Of a stretch of DNA of 64,000 nucleotides, positions 44,501 through 55,859 are shown in pieces (position 1 is the first letter of the stretch; every line of letters begins with the position of its first letter). Below the pieces are notes generated by a model. The model worked only from the letters and a program-made list of their open reading frames with translations, made no database searches and had not been told where the DNA came from. The DNA is from Glandiceps talaboti. Lineage: Eukaryota; Hemichordata; Enteropneusta; Spengelidae. A program made the translations under genes and the position numbers. The stretch covers positions 1,240,501 through 1,304,500 of the forward strand of contig NC_135549.1 of NCBI RefSeq assembly GCF_964340395.1, in the 5' to 3' direction.

Positions 44501-47500
44501 ATAAAGTATGGCAGCCAAAATGGCTTTACATCGCTATGACTGTTTTCATGCATAGTTACAAAAGTAATACATAAAGTATGGCAGCCAAATTGGTCTTGTA
44601 TCGCTATGACTGTTTTCATGCATAGTTACAAAAGTAATACATAAAGTATGGCAGCCAAAAAGGCCTGAATTTTCAACAACTTTGAACAATGTTTTGTTGT
44701 ATCATATTTTCTTATGTTAGTCTAGTGGATATATTTGAACTTTGAACAATGTTTGTTGTATTATCACATGATACTTGTATTATCACATGATACTTGTTGT
44801 ATTATCACATGATACTTGTTGTATTATCACATGATACTTGTTGTATTATCACATGATACTTGTTGTATTATCACATGATACTTGTTGTATTATCACATGA
44901 TACTTGTTGTATTATCACATGATGCTTGTTTTGATTGCTAGAAATGAAACATCTGATATTTGTTAATTACCTGTGTGTTAACAAATATATTTTCTGTTAT
45001 TGTTGAATATTTATTTGTTTTAACTTTATTTTACTGCAGTGGGATGATAAGAAACAAAGAAAGTTGGCTGAAGTATTGACTAAATGGATTGAAGAATATT
45101 TAAAGAAGGAAAGTGTTCGTAGGCGTAGAGAAGTTTCTGTGTCTACAACGGTTAAACCAATGACTGTTAGTGTGACAACACCTAAAACTACGGGAGATGA
45201 ATCAGATCCACCAGTAGGTGTAACATTTGTAGGCAAACCAATGGTTGATGACAATGGCAACTTACAAATAAGTTTCATTGCAGATGATGGCGAAGGTAAT
45301 TCAACATTTCTATCATTGTATTCACAACAATTCAGAGTTTATGACTTTTTGTTATATTTAAAAAAATCCTCTTTCTACAAGGGAAGTACAGTAATTGTTT
45401 GCACACAAAAAGCTACAAGTTTGGAAAAAACAATTAACCTGTCTGCACTTAAAAGATTTGAGGTATCTATTAAAACCTGCTATCAAATTATCCACTTTCT
45501 TGATTTTGAAAGTACTGGTAAATTCATCATCATATGAGCAAATGTATATTTCAAGTATGCTTCAATTTCTGGCATATCTCGTACAAATCTGGTGCAAGTT
45601 ATTAAAATGATTTTAGATTTTATGAGTATGAGTGTATAATTGGATGATTTCAGTAGTTCAGTAGTGTTATTGATCTATGACTCCAGTAACTGTGATAGTG
45701 AGGTGATACCTTTGAATACTTGAAATTACCTAAAATTTCTTGTAATTCAGAGAAGTGTTGAAATTAAAAGTTTGGGTGAAAATATAGCTAGCCTGGTGTA
45801 CTCGAAACTGGACATTTTATAGTTTAGATATTAACAGAATAATAATATAGAGTATTTATATTGTGTCTGTTCTCTGGAAAGCTCCAGGAGCTAACATTGT
45901 ATCATATTATTAAAAAGAAATATTAGTTATTGATAGAACATAGTTTTGATAGATAATGGATGATAGAACACTGTTTGAATCCACTCTGAGATGGTTTGTG
46001 TGTCAGAATACAGATAAAGTATGCAGTGAGTGACTAGGTAGTGATTTATTGATACGATGTCACCATCAAACTGGGTGTGGTCCTTAAGGATTGGTTTACA
46101 CATTTGTTTACATGTAACATTTATGTCTGCACAAGGCTGACTTTTTTGCCCTTCACTGAAATATTTTAGATGATATGTCATACAAACATTTGTGTACATT
46201 TGAAAATTATTTAAAGATACAAAAAGATGAAAATATATTACATGTTAAGATGCTTGAAATTACGTTTTGATGAATGAGAAATTGGTGGAATTTAGACACT
46301 AGACAAAGTACAAGTAATTCACCCCTTATCGTGATATTGGACACCCTTTTATCAGCAATGCAGACATTATGGGTTTGGTATTAAGAAAGTGTACATATTG
46401 TGAATTTAGGGATTACCCAAAGTATGTGTGATGTTTAACTATGATGGCTTATATCATGACGGCTTTATTATTATCAGAAATGTGTCATTTCAAGGTTAGC
46501 TAGAATCCTTCATGCTGAACTTTCATTTCAATCTGTTGATAGATATGTTGGCCTACTACTAGTTTACTACTAGCTTCTACTAGACTAAGTATAGTTTCTC
46601 AGCAAACCTATCATGTTTATAGTAAGGTTATACTAAAAGTGAACTGTCAGATTCATAGCTGTCTTAGTATAGTTTCTCAGCAAACCTATCATGTTTATAG
46701 TAAGGTTATACTAAAAGTGAACTGTCAGATTCATAGCTGTCTTAGTATAGTTTCTCAGCAAACCTATCATGTTTGTAGTAAGGTTATACTAAAAGTGAAC
46801 TGTCAAATTCATAGCTGTCTTAGTATAGTTTCTCAGCAAACCTATCATGTTTATAGTAAGGTTATACTAAAAGTGAACTGTCAGATTCATAGCTGTCTTA
46901 GTATAGTTTCTCAGCAAACCTATCATGTTTATAGTAAGGTTATACTAAAAGTGAACTGTCAGATTCATAGCTGTCTTAGTATAGTTTCTCAGCAAACCTA
47001 TCATGTTTGTAGTAAGGTTATACTAAAAGTGAACTGTCAAATTCATAGCTGTCTTAGTATAGTTTCTCAGCAAACCTATCATGTTTGCAGTAAGGTTATA
47101 CTAAAAGTGAACTGTCAAATTCATAGCTGTCTTAGTATAGTTTCTCAGCAAACCTATCATGTTTATAGTAAGGTTATACTAAAAGTGAACTGTCAGATTC
47201 ATAGCTGTCTTAGTATAGTTTCTCAGTAAAACTCACCATAGTTATGGTAAGGTTATACTAAAAGTGAACTGTCCAGTTCATAGCTGTCTTAGTATAGTTT
47301 CTCAGCAAAACCCACCATAGTTATAGTAAGGTTATACTAAAAGTGAACTGTCCAGTTCATAGCTGTCTTAGTATAGTTTCTCAGTAAAACTCACCATAGT
47401 TATGGTAAGGTTATACTAAAAGTGAACTGTCCAATTCATAGCTGTCTTAGTATAGTTTCTCAGCAAAACTCACCATAGTTATAGTAAGGTTATACTAAAA

Positions 47501-50500
47501 GTGAACTGTCCAGTTCATAGCTGTCTTAGTATAGTTTCTCAGCAAAACTCACCATAGTTATTGTAAGGTTATACTAAAAGTGAACTGTCCAGTTCATAGC
47601 TGTCTTAGTATAGTTTCTCAGCAAAACCTATCATGTTTATAGTAAGGTTATACTAAAAGTGAACTGTCAGATTCATAGCTGTCAATGTACTCCAATTCAT
47701 CAAACTAGATAAATGTATAAAAGTTGTGTCAAACTGGAGATAGCTGTGGTCATGGTTTCACATAAATCTCTAGGTTAACAAGCAAAGTCAGTTTAGAGAT
47801 TGGAGACATTGGTACTAAGTGTAGTTTAGAGATGGGAGACATCGGTGCTAGGTTCAACTTAGAGATGGGAGACATCGGTACTAAGTTCAACTTAGAGATG
47901 GGAGACATTTGTACTAAGTGTAGCTTAGAGATGGGAGACATCGGTACTAAGTGTAGTTTAGAGATGGGAGACATTGGTACTAAGTTCAACTTAGAGATGG
48001 GAGACATCGGTACTAAGTTCAACTTAGAGATGGGAGACATCGGTACTAAGTTCAACTTAGAGATGGGAGACATTGGTACTAAGTGTAGTTTAGAGATGGG
48101 AGACATTGGTACTAAGTTCAACTTAGAGATGGGAGACATCGGTACTAAGTTCAACTTAGAGATGGGAGACATCGGTACTAAGTTCAACTTAGAGATGGGA
48201 GACATCGGTACTAAGTGTAGCTTAGAGATGGGAGACATTGGTACTAAGTGTAGCTTAGAGATGGGAGACATTGGTACTAAGTTCAACTTAGAGATGGGAG
48301 ACATCGGTACTAAGTTCAACTTAGAGATGGGAGACATCGGTACTAAGTTCAACTTAGAGATGGGAGACATTGGTACTAAGTGTAGTTTAGAGATGGGAGA
48401 CATTGGTACTAAGTTCAACTTAGAGATGGGAGACATTGGTACTAAGTGTAGTTTAGAGATGGGAGACATCGGTACTAAGTTCAACTTAGAGATGGGAGAC
48501 ATTGGTACTAAGTGTAGTTTAGAGATGGGAGACATCGGTACTAAGTTCAACTTAGAGATGGGAGACATTGGTACTAAGTGTAGTTTAGAGATGGGAGACA
48601 TCGGTACTAAGTTCAACTTAGAGATGGGAGACATTGGTACTAAGTGTAGTTTAGAGATGGGAGACATCGGTACTAAGTTCAACTTAGAGATGGGAGACAT
48701 TGGTACTAAGTGTAGTTTAGAGATGGGAGACATTGGTACTAAGTTCAACTTAGAGATGGGAGACATTGGTACTAAGTGTAGTTTAGAGATGGGAGACATC
48801 GGTACTAAGTTCAACTTAGAGATGGGAGACATTGGTACTAAGTGTAGTTTAGAGATGGGAGACATCGGTACTAAGTGTAGCTTAGAGATGGGAGACATTG
48901 GTACTAAGTTCAACTTAGAGATGGGAGACATCGGTACTAAGTGTAGCTTAGAGATGGGAGACATTGGTACTAAGTTCAACTTAGAGATGGGAGACATAAT
49001 TGGTACTAAGTGTAGCTTAGAGATGGCATTGGAGACTCCAGAAATACACCCATACTACTTTGATTCCTAATACTTTAGAAATACATCCATACTACTTTGG
49101 CTCCTAATCAGTATCTTCCCCTCCATAGCAACCCAAAATAATTGGTCATGTTGGTGTTCTACATTCACAACATATCAGTTACTCAAAGTTGCTCCGTGTC
49201 AAAACCCTTGGAGGGAATACGAGTGACATGGGCAGGAACTATAAGCTCTTTTCAACATATGGCAAGTAATTGTCTTGTTTCTGTGCTTGATACTGTCAAC
49301 ATATTAAACATATCCCTTAAAGAAACAAAGTACAACTATTTCTTGTTTTCCACTTTTTTATTCTATCTGATTTCTGTCAAACAAATGTAGAGTAAAAACT
49401 GCTAGATGACGGATTTACCATGTGTACAATTATTAGAAACAAGGTTAAACTGAAGTGCGAAGTGATAAAAATAGTTTATACTTGCATACCACATGAATAA
49501 TCACAAGAAGTTGACTTAATTTGTTTTAGTCTGGATACCAGTGTAGTATTGAATCATCTCTAAACTCTGTCTGCTCAAAATGACTCATGAACCAAAACTC
49601 TTAGATTTTAAAATTTGATGATGGATAACACTAGACTAAATTTGTTTGGTGGGCCTCAAAATTTGATCAGTGAACCACACAAAATGTCATTCTTAGTTCA
49701 TGCAATTTGTTAGACTTTTAATTTCTCAGACAATTTATTTGCTTCTTTAACCCTACATTCAGTTTATTGTTGGACCACTTGAATTAATCACACTAAAGCA
49801 ACAGATTATAGTAATGAGCTCATTAAGTATGCAGATTTATTTCTTCTCTGAATTATAATTAGTTTATAATTAGTTAATGAACAGAATTTAATGATGTTAG
49901 TGACATACCGATATATACTTATATCCTGTTTGTTACAAGAACTAGTATGGTGCAGCTTTATGTTCTGATAAGACTGTTGAACAGCTGTTACATCAAACTG
50001 GCTACTAGTTTAGTGTGCAATGATTTTATAAAGTTTAGAATGGTTTGCCATAAAATGTAACAATATATTTCTATTCAGTTGTAAATGTAACATCATTGAT
50101 CAAATTAATGTTATGTTTAATATGATAGTTATGTTTGCCAGCAAAATAGTTCTGTACAAATAAGACTATTTTTTGAACAGTTTATATTTACAATTGACAC
50201 AGTGTAATGGAATGTGTTCAACTTTGTTGTTATTCACACCCATTACAAGGTAATTCCTTCAAAACTAATTTAACAGTTTACTTTGACAGTAATGAAGCAG
50301 AAATAGAGTCAATTAAAATGAAGGTAATGGCTGTACATGAAAATAACCAGTCTCTTTACATAAACTGGTATCTGCAACTGATAAATCTTGGGAACTGATG
50401 GAGTTAGCGAATCAGGATTACCATGTCTTAAACAATGGTGCAACATTAGACAGGAAGTCAACATGCCCTGGGGGATTCCCATGGCATTGCAAATAGGTAG

Positions 50501-53500
50501 CATTTCAAAAATTACATTCTTTGCCAACTATTCAGACAAATTAAAACAAAAACATAGAATACTTTGAATTCTACAAGTTGAAAATAATGAGGATTGTGGA
50601 GAAAAATTGGATATCAAATGCAACTTTAGACTGTTTTATAAGAGAAAGTGAATGATTTGTATGTCTATGCTATGACTTGACATCATGCTTGGCATAGTTG
50701 TTTTATCAGAGGACACTTTAACTGACCTTGTATCTCTCTCCTCTCAAATGTTTATATTGACGACAACCTAATCTGTCACAATGAAAGCATTTAGTTACAA
50801 GGTTAATGTTATGGTCACAGTTTGACTATGTGGAAAACTTGGCCATGGCCAACTTACAACTTGGCCATGGCCAACTTACATTTGAACTTTCATATTGTAA
50901 ATAGACAGCTGGGCTCAAAATTAACTTTTTTTTCTATGGTAGTCCCAGTTGGCTACCAATTTCAGAAATTGGATGGTGACCAGTTGTTCCATATTCCTGA
51001 ACTGAAAACAGAATCCCTCTATTGGAAATATGTGTGTTATTAAAATACTTTCATGTCCATAAATCTTCTGTCCTTAAATCATTGCATATTCAATAGTACA
51101 TTGTAGCCTAATTGGGCTACCAGCTGCAAATTATGGTAGCTCTATGACAAGAATTGGTAGTCTGTGGACATAGGACTACTGTTAATTTCGAGTCCAGATA
51201 AATTCCAGCCTGGATAGCTTTTCTATACTTTGTAATGGTAATGCTAGAATTTGATAACGTCTACTGTGCTTATTATACATCTAGAATAATCTTTTATGTG
51301 AATCTAATTTAAATTGTGTTACAGTCAATAAGACATATGTACATATAGTTACAAGACTCAAGTTTGGCCACATTATTAGGAAAGCTATTATGATACATAT
51401 CAGATGTAAGGTTCTGATTATTTTGGTCCTCATTATATGAAAGTGACTTGGTTACTGCTGTTTGGTTATTAGAGATATGCGGTGGATTTGAATGTTTTTG
51501 TGTGTTAATGCAGTGTTCCCAATGAAGAATAACATAATTATGTTTTTCTACTAAACATTCCTAGTAGACACTTGATCATTACAGTTACACAAACCAATGA
51601 AATGAATTGATATTTTAGATACATACCAAGAATTACTGTTGACATCTGATCAATGAGAAAATGCACATTGTATAAATCTGTCAATGTTATATCAGAATAA
51701 ATCACAAGGTAGAAATGGACTTGAATATGTTTTTACTAGATGAGTATAATCCCTATATACAGAAAGTAGTGTCTCAAGTTGGTTTATGTACCACTAGTAA
51801 AAAGTCACTAGGAGTACAGTTTTTTTCCAATTTTTGAAATAAAAATGACATCATGGAGATTTGAATTTTTATTGACTTCAATTTAGTGAAATGACCTCAT
51901 CACTACTTCTGTTGTATCTATGATTTGATAGGTTTGGATTGTATTCCTTCCATGGAGATTAGTGCAGATGAGAATTTCTGTCATGTGTGATTTTATGTTC
52001 TTTAATATGTACAGAAGACTAGTATGGGTTAATTGTTGTTGAATACATTCTCTCAAATCACAGGCTAGTATTTATGTCAGGGAATGTAAAATATGTTAAC
52101 TTTTGAAACTAAGAATTTTATTGTGGCTATTTCTTTTGAATTTTGCTGATTGAAAGTGATGAATATAAATTTATAGCAAAGCCAAAGTGTTCACTTTTTC
52201 ATTATATTTGATGACAGTGACAATTAATATTGACTTCAGACAAATTTGATGTACAAATCATATGATATTGATGTTGTTTACAACTTTGTTTCATTGTTAT
52301 CTTTACAGGTGGTTATGTAGATTCTGAAACACTTGCTAAAATTGTACGAGAACATGAAGATGACTTAGAACAAGAAGTAAGTACTGAGATATGAGTTCTG
52401 TTATTACATAGAATGGCTTTGGAGGCCAAAGTGCAGGAGTTAAGGATTGCTAAAGAGCTCAAGCCTTTTCGCAGGGGGTTTAATTCTAACCTTTTATAAC
52501 TCTGTTCTAGTGTGAACTTCTGATCTTTCCCAACTATGGAGGGTTCAAAAGTTGAAAAAGTGTACCACAGATAGCTAAGTGTGACAGGGTTAAGTCATTT
52601 CACATTTCACACTCAAATACCAATGGTAGTATATTATTAGGGCATTGTCAGAACTGACATTTGAAACTTGATGCCAGTGGAAAACTTCTAAGGTCAAGAT
52701 CATTATCAGATATTGAAGAGGATAATCTTTTTGAATGCCTTCAGATAAGGACTGAAGTAATAATTCCATGTAAGAACTAAGTATAGAATTAATTTAATAT
52801 CAAGCATAGCACCCAACTCTGCTTTCCCGTGGAGACAAACTATTTCTGATCTTTATAACAGCTGACCTTCTCTCAAATTTCAAGATATGAAATTCTTTCT
52901 TGCAAATCTAGAAATTTAGACTATATTTCATGTTTGGGTTCTATGGGTCCGCGACTTAAATACTGTTTAAAAACTGGATGTGGTTAACGCCTATCTTTTT
53001 TTTTTGGTCCATTTTTGTGTAGAATTGCTAGAGATGTTAACAGAGGGAGTTAGTTGACCTCAGATATCATAAGTATAGGATTTCAGACAGCAGACAGATC
53101 TTATTGCATACTGACATGTCCTAAAGAATGATCCAAACATCATATAGCCTGTACACACACTCACAATAGAAGTCATCACACTTCTATATCTACGTGGTAA
53201 TTAGCAGCTATAACCTGGGCTGAAACAGCAGTTCGTGGAGTGAAATATTATTAATTCCGATCTCATGACGATCGGTGTAATTAAAATTGACAGAATTTTC
53301 CCAATTTGTTTCTAAAATAGTTATTTAACAAATAATTTGGTTTACTGCTAGTGTAATGCTCAGAATCATTACCAAGGCAGGATAGGAAATTTTATTTTGT
53401 TGCCTAGCTGCCAATACTAATAGAATATGGTTTGATAATATAAAAATGTGTATTCACCAGGACCAAAGTTGTATTTTCATTGCGAGAAGGTTCAAGTAAA

Positions 53501-54092
53501 CCGTCAGCACAGAAAAAAAGAAATTCACAAAATAAAACAATGCATTTTGTGAGCAGTTGTAGACCATACTTTACAAGTCTGGATGGTTTAAACAATACAT
53601 CTAATTCTACTATGAATTGCTGTATTAAACACAAAAATTATAATAAAAACATTTCCAGTTCTGGCAATAAAGATTCATAGGAAATAACTGCTGGTTTGTT
53701 TGTTTGTTTGTTTTCAGCTTGATGTAGAACTGATCGATATCAGTGAAGGTTTACCAGCCAAAGATCATGAGAAAGCAGCAAATTCAGATGAAGAATCATC
53801 GTATTTCTCCAGAAATAAAGCCTTGTTCATTGTGCTCATAGTAATAGCTTGCATATGTATAGTGGTCATCATTGTTGGCTTGTTGTACATCTTATGTACA
53901 CGACGATCTCATGAAGCACAGCACTACCTCCATGCAAAGGATGCCGAAGTTGCTGGTGTAGACAACCCTGTCATGACGGAAAAAGTCAATGGTGCTCAGC
54001 CACAGAAAGTAGATGACACAGAAATTGTTCCCTATGATAATTTTACCAGAGAAGAATTAGAAAGCTATGAAGTAGAAGATACACATTTATAA
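35505..54092 (+). CDS. Single-pass membrane protein with 23-residue tandem repeats; family not recognised
   Basis: Six coding exons: 35505-35562, 42061-43523, 44171-44275, 45040-45295, 52309-52376 and 53718-54092, totalling 2325 nt (774 aa). Phases agree throughout (1, 0, 0, 1, 0). Residues 1-19 form a signal peptide (KTKQFFQVFIGILLVAA). Residues 72-485 are eighteen copies of a Ser/Thr-rich unit (STAAPVVVSES, then EAEQTTQRR), suited to O-glycosylation. Next come a short linker, an amphipathic helix (KLAEVLTKWIEEYL), a tetra-arginine site (569-572) and an alpha/beta stretch (VGVTFVGKPMV, LQISFIADDGE, SETLAKIVREHEDDLE, VELIDISE). One transmembrane helix spans about 685-709 with a TRR stop. The 65-residue tail has PYDNF and ends DTHL, a class I PDZ-ligand pattern. 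It resembles cell-surface mucins in plan. The membrane-proximal part may be SEA- or IA-2-ectodomain-like. Function unknown. Confidence 0.85.
35563..42060. other. First intron of the membrane-protein gene
   Basis: A 6.5-kb AT-rich intron. A GC-richer block with open frames on both strands sits at 35950-36301. A 55-bp repeat occurs three times at 38492-38660. I found no exon that fits phase 1 on both sides. Confidence 0.6.
38492..38660. repeat. 55-bp tandem repeat in the first intron
   Basis: Three near-identical copies of a unit containing cactaaacttactgatttat and cactgtgaatgtgctgatcc. Confidence 0.9.
42216..43457 (+). repeat. Coding 69-bp minisatellite (18 units) in exon 2 of the membrane-protein gene
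   Basis: Eighteen in-frame 69-bp units with no indels. Variation is mostly silent (GTA/GTT/GTC in the triple valine, TCT/TCA before AGA), plus a few replacements (RTEAEQ/RSEAEL, QRR/QRG). The first and last units are the most diverged (QSEAEE; RTGAAKTTHPRP), as expected when inner units are homogenised by unequal exchange. Strict frame maintenance, unlike the intronic arrays nearby, argues for selection. Confidence 0.95.
44321..44667. repeat. 68-70-bp tandem repeat in intron 3 of the membrane-protein gene
   Basis: Five copies of a unit containing catcgctatgactgttttca and tacataaagtatggcagcca, with a two-base length variant (acaaaagt/acaagt). Confidence 0.92.
44753..44932. repeat. 22-bp minisatellite in intron 3
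   Basis: Eight or nine copies of ttgtattatcacatgatact plus tg. Each contains the palindrome atcacatgat-like core (ATCA...TGAT). Confidence 0.92.
46585..47683. repeat. 78-bp minisatellite in intron 4
   Basis: About 14 copies of a 78-bp unit. Each has ttagtata near its start and tatactaa about 40 bp later, an 8-bp inverted repeat that can pair within a unit or between neighbours. Two subtypes exist: cctatcatgttt in the first half and the last unit, and ctcaccatagtt/cccaccatagtt in the second half. A 196-codon plus-strand frame follows only from the period being a multiple of three. Confidence 0.94.
47785..49026. repeat. 33-bp minisatellite in intron 4, open on both strands
   Basis: About 37 copies of a unit gagatgggagacatcggtac plus taagttcaactta or taagtgtagttta. 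The two subtypes (ttcaac / tgtag[t/c]) alternate over much of the array, giving a 66-bp higher-order period. Frames of about 412 codons (plus) and 415 codons (minus) run through it without a stop. It lies between exons 45040-45295 and 52309-52376, so it is intronic in the model. Confidence 0.95.
49080..52308. other. Remainder of intron 4
   Basis: AT-rich. One exon-like segment at 50249-50323 was considered but its phases do not fit. A 20-bp ttggccatggccaacttac duplication lies at 50840-50880. Nothing else recognisable. Confidence 0.6.
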
Positions 54093-54761
54093 TTTTTTGA
54101 GTTGATTCGAATTCTTACTGTTTTTTACTTGTTCAAGTAGAACAATTTACAAAGATATGCAGAAATTTGGAAATAATTTGCATACTAGTATTAAACTAAT
54201 TTTACCCAGCTGTCTCCTATGTCAAACATGAAGTATGTTTGATTTGAGAGATTAAAAACATTGTGATAATGATGCATGACAGCAGTGTATTATCTCTACT
54301 GCACCAAGAGATGTGTACATTTGAGTCAAACTTTTACAAATTGAAAGAATTTGTGAGTCCCAAATGTTTTCAGTCATTGAAATATATGCATATGGGAAAT
54401 GAGGACAAGGAGTCTTGGATCACATTACCCACTACTGTTTTGGTATCTATGCAATGTTTCCATACAACAATACATGTTGAAATCTGTTTAGTTCACATAG
54501 CGTAGATATAAGTTAAGGTCTGTTTTTTCCAATGTTTGTATGTTTTAAAAGTATTTTGCATTTATATATCAAGATAATTTACGCTGGAGTGATTTGCTTT
54601 GAAAGTGAGGATGAGATGTACCAATTAATCTCTGAGGAGAAAAAATTGTGTTATTTCACAAAAGCAAATCCCTGTTGAAGATTGTTGATAGTTACAATCA
54701 GAGTGTATTACCAGTAGGCATATTAAAGTAAGGCAAGGTATTTTACTTGAACAGTTCTATT

Positions 54762-55848
54762 TCAGCTTGGAGAATAGTACCATAGATGTACATGTACATA
54801 CGTACTAGGATCTGAAGAATAGTACCATAGATGTACATGTACATACATACTAGGATCTGAAGAATAGTACCATAGATGTACATGTACATATATGCTAGGA
54901 TCTGAAGGAATAGTACTAAAGATGTACATGTACATACATACTAGGATCTGAAGAATAGTACCATAGATGTACATGTACATACATACTAGGATCTGAAGAA
55001 TAGTACCATAGATGTACATGTACATACATGCTAGGATCTGAAGAATAGTATCATAGATGTACATGTACATACATACTAGGATCTGAAGAATAGTACCATA
55101 GATGTACATGTACATACGTCCTAGGATCTGAAGAATAGTACCATAGATGTACATGTACATACATACTAGGATCTGAAGAATAGTACCATAGATGTACATG
55201 TACATACTAGGATCTGAAGAATAGTATCATAGATGTACATGTACATACATGCTAGGATCTGAAGAATAGTACCATAGATGTACATGTACATACATACTAG
55301 GATCTGAAGAATAGTACCATAGATGTACATGTACATACATACTAGGATCTGAAGAATAGTACTAAAGATGTACATGTACATACATACTAGGATCTGAAGA
55401 ATAGTACCATAGATGTACATGTACATACATGCTAGGATCTGAAGAATAGTACCATAGATGTACATGTACATACATACTAGGATCTGAAGAATAGTACCAT
55501 AGATGTACATGTACATACATACTAGGATCTGAAGAATAGTATCATAGATGTACATGTACATACATACTAGGATCTGAAGAATAGTACCATAGATGTACAT
55601 GTACATACATACTAGGATCTGAAGAATAGTATCATAGATGTACATGTACATACATGCTAGGATCTGAAGAATAGTACCATAGATGTACATGTACATACAT
55701 ACTAGGATCTGAAGAATAGTACCATAGATGTACATGTACATACATACTAGGATCTGAAGAATAGTACCATAGATGTACATGTACATACAAGCTAGGATCT
55801 GAAGAATAGTACTAAAGATGTACATGTACATACAAGCTAGGATCTGAC
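54762..55848. repeat. 45-bp minisatellite downstream of the membrane-protein gene
   Basis: About 24 copies of a 45-bp unit containing gaagaatagtaccatagatg and tacatgtacatacatactag. Variants (accat/atcat/actaa; catac/catgc/caagc) recur in blocks. It may lie in the 3' UTR, since only ATTAAA variants precede it. Minus-strand Met-Tyr-Ile frames are artefacts of the period. Confidence 0.95.
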
Positions 55849-55859
55849 TACTCCATGAT

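Noticed and set aside
46639-47229. 196-codon plus-strand frame
   Set aside because: Translation of the 78-bp repeat; it ends where the subtype changes.
47750-49070. Two frames of over 400 codons on opposite strands as genes
   Set aside because: Both are translations of a 33-bp satellite and lie inside an intron. There is no splice or promoter context.
50249-50323. Candidate extra exon of the membrane-protein gene (reading GNSFKTNLTVYFDS...)
   Set aside because: It would enter in phase 1 and leave in phase 0, while the flanking exons need phase 1 on both sides. Direct joining of 45295 to 52309 is in frame.
54762-55831. Minus-strand Tyr/Met/Ile-rich frames of 147 and 221 codons
   Set aside because: They follow from a 45-bp period and have no unique sequence at either end.
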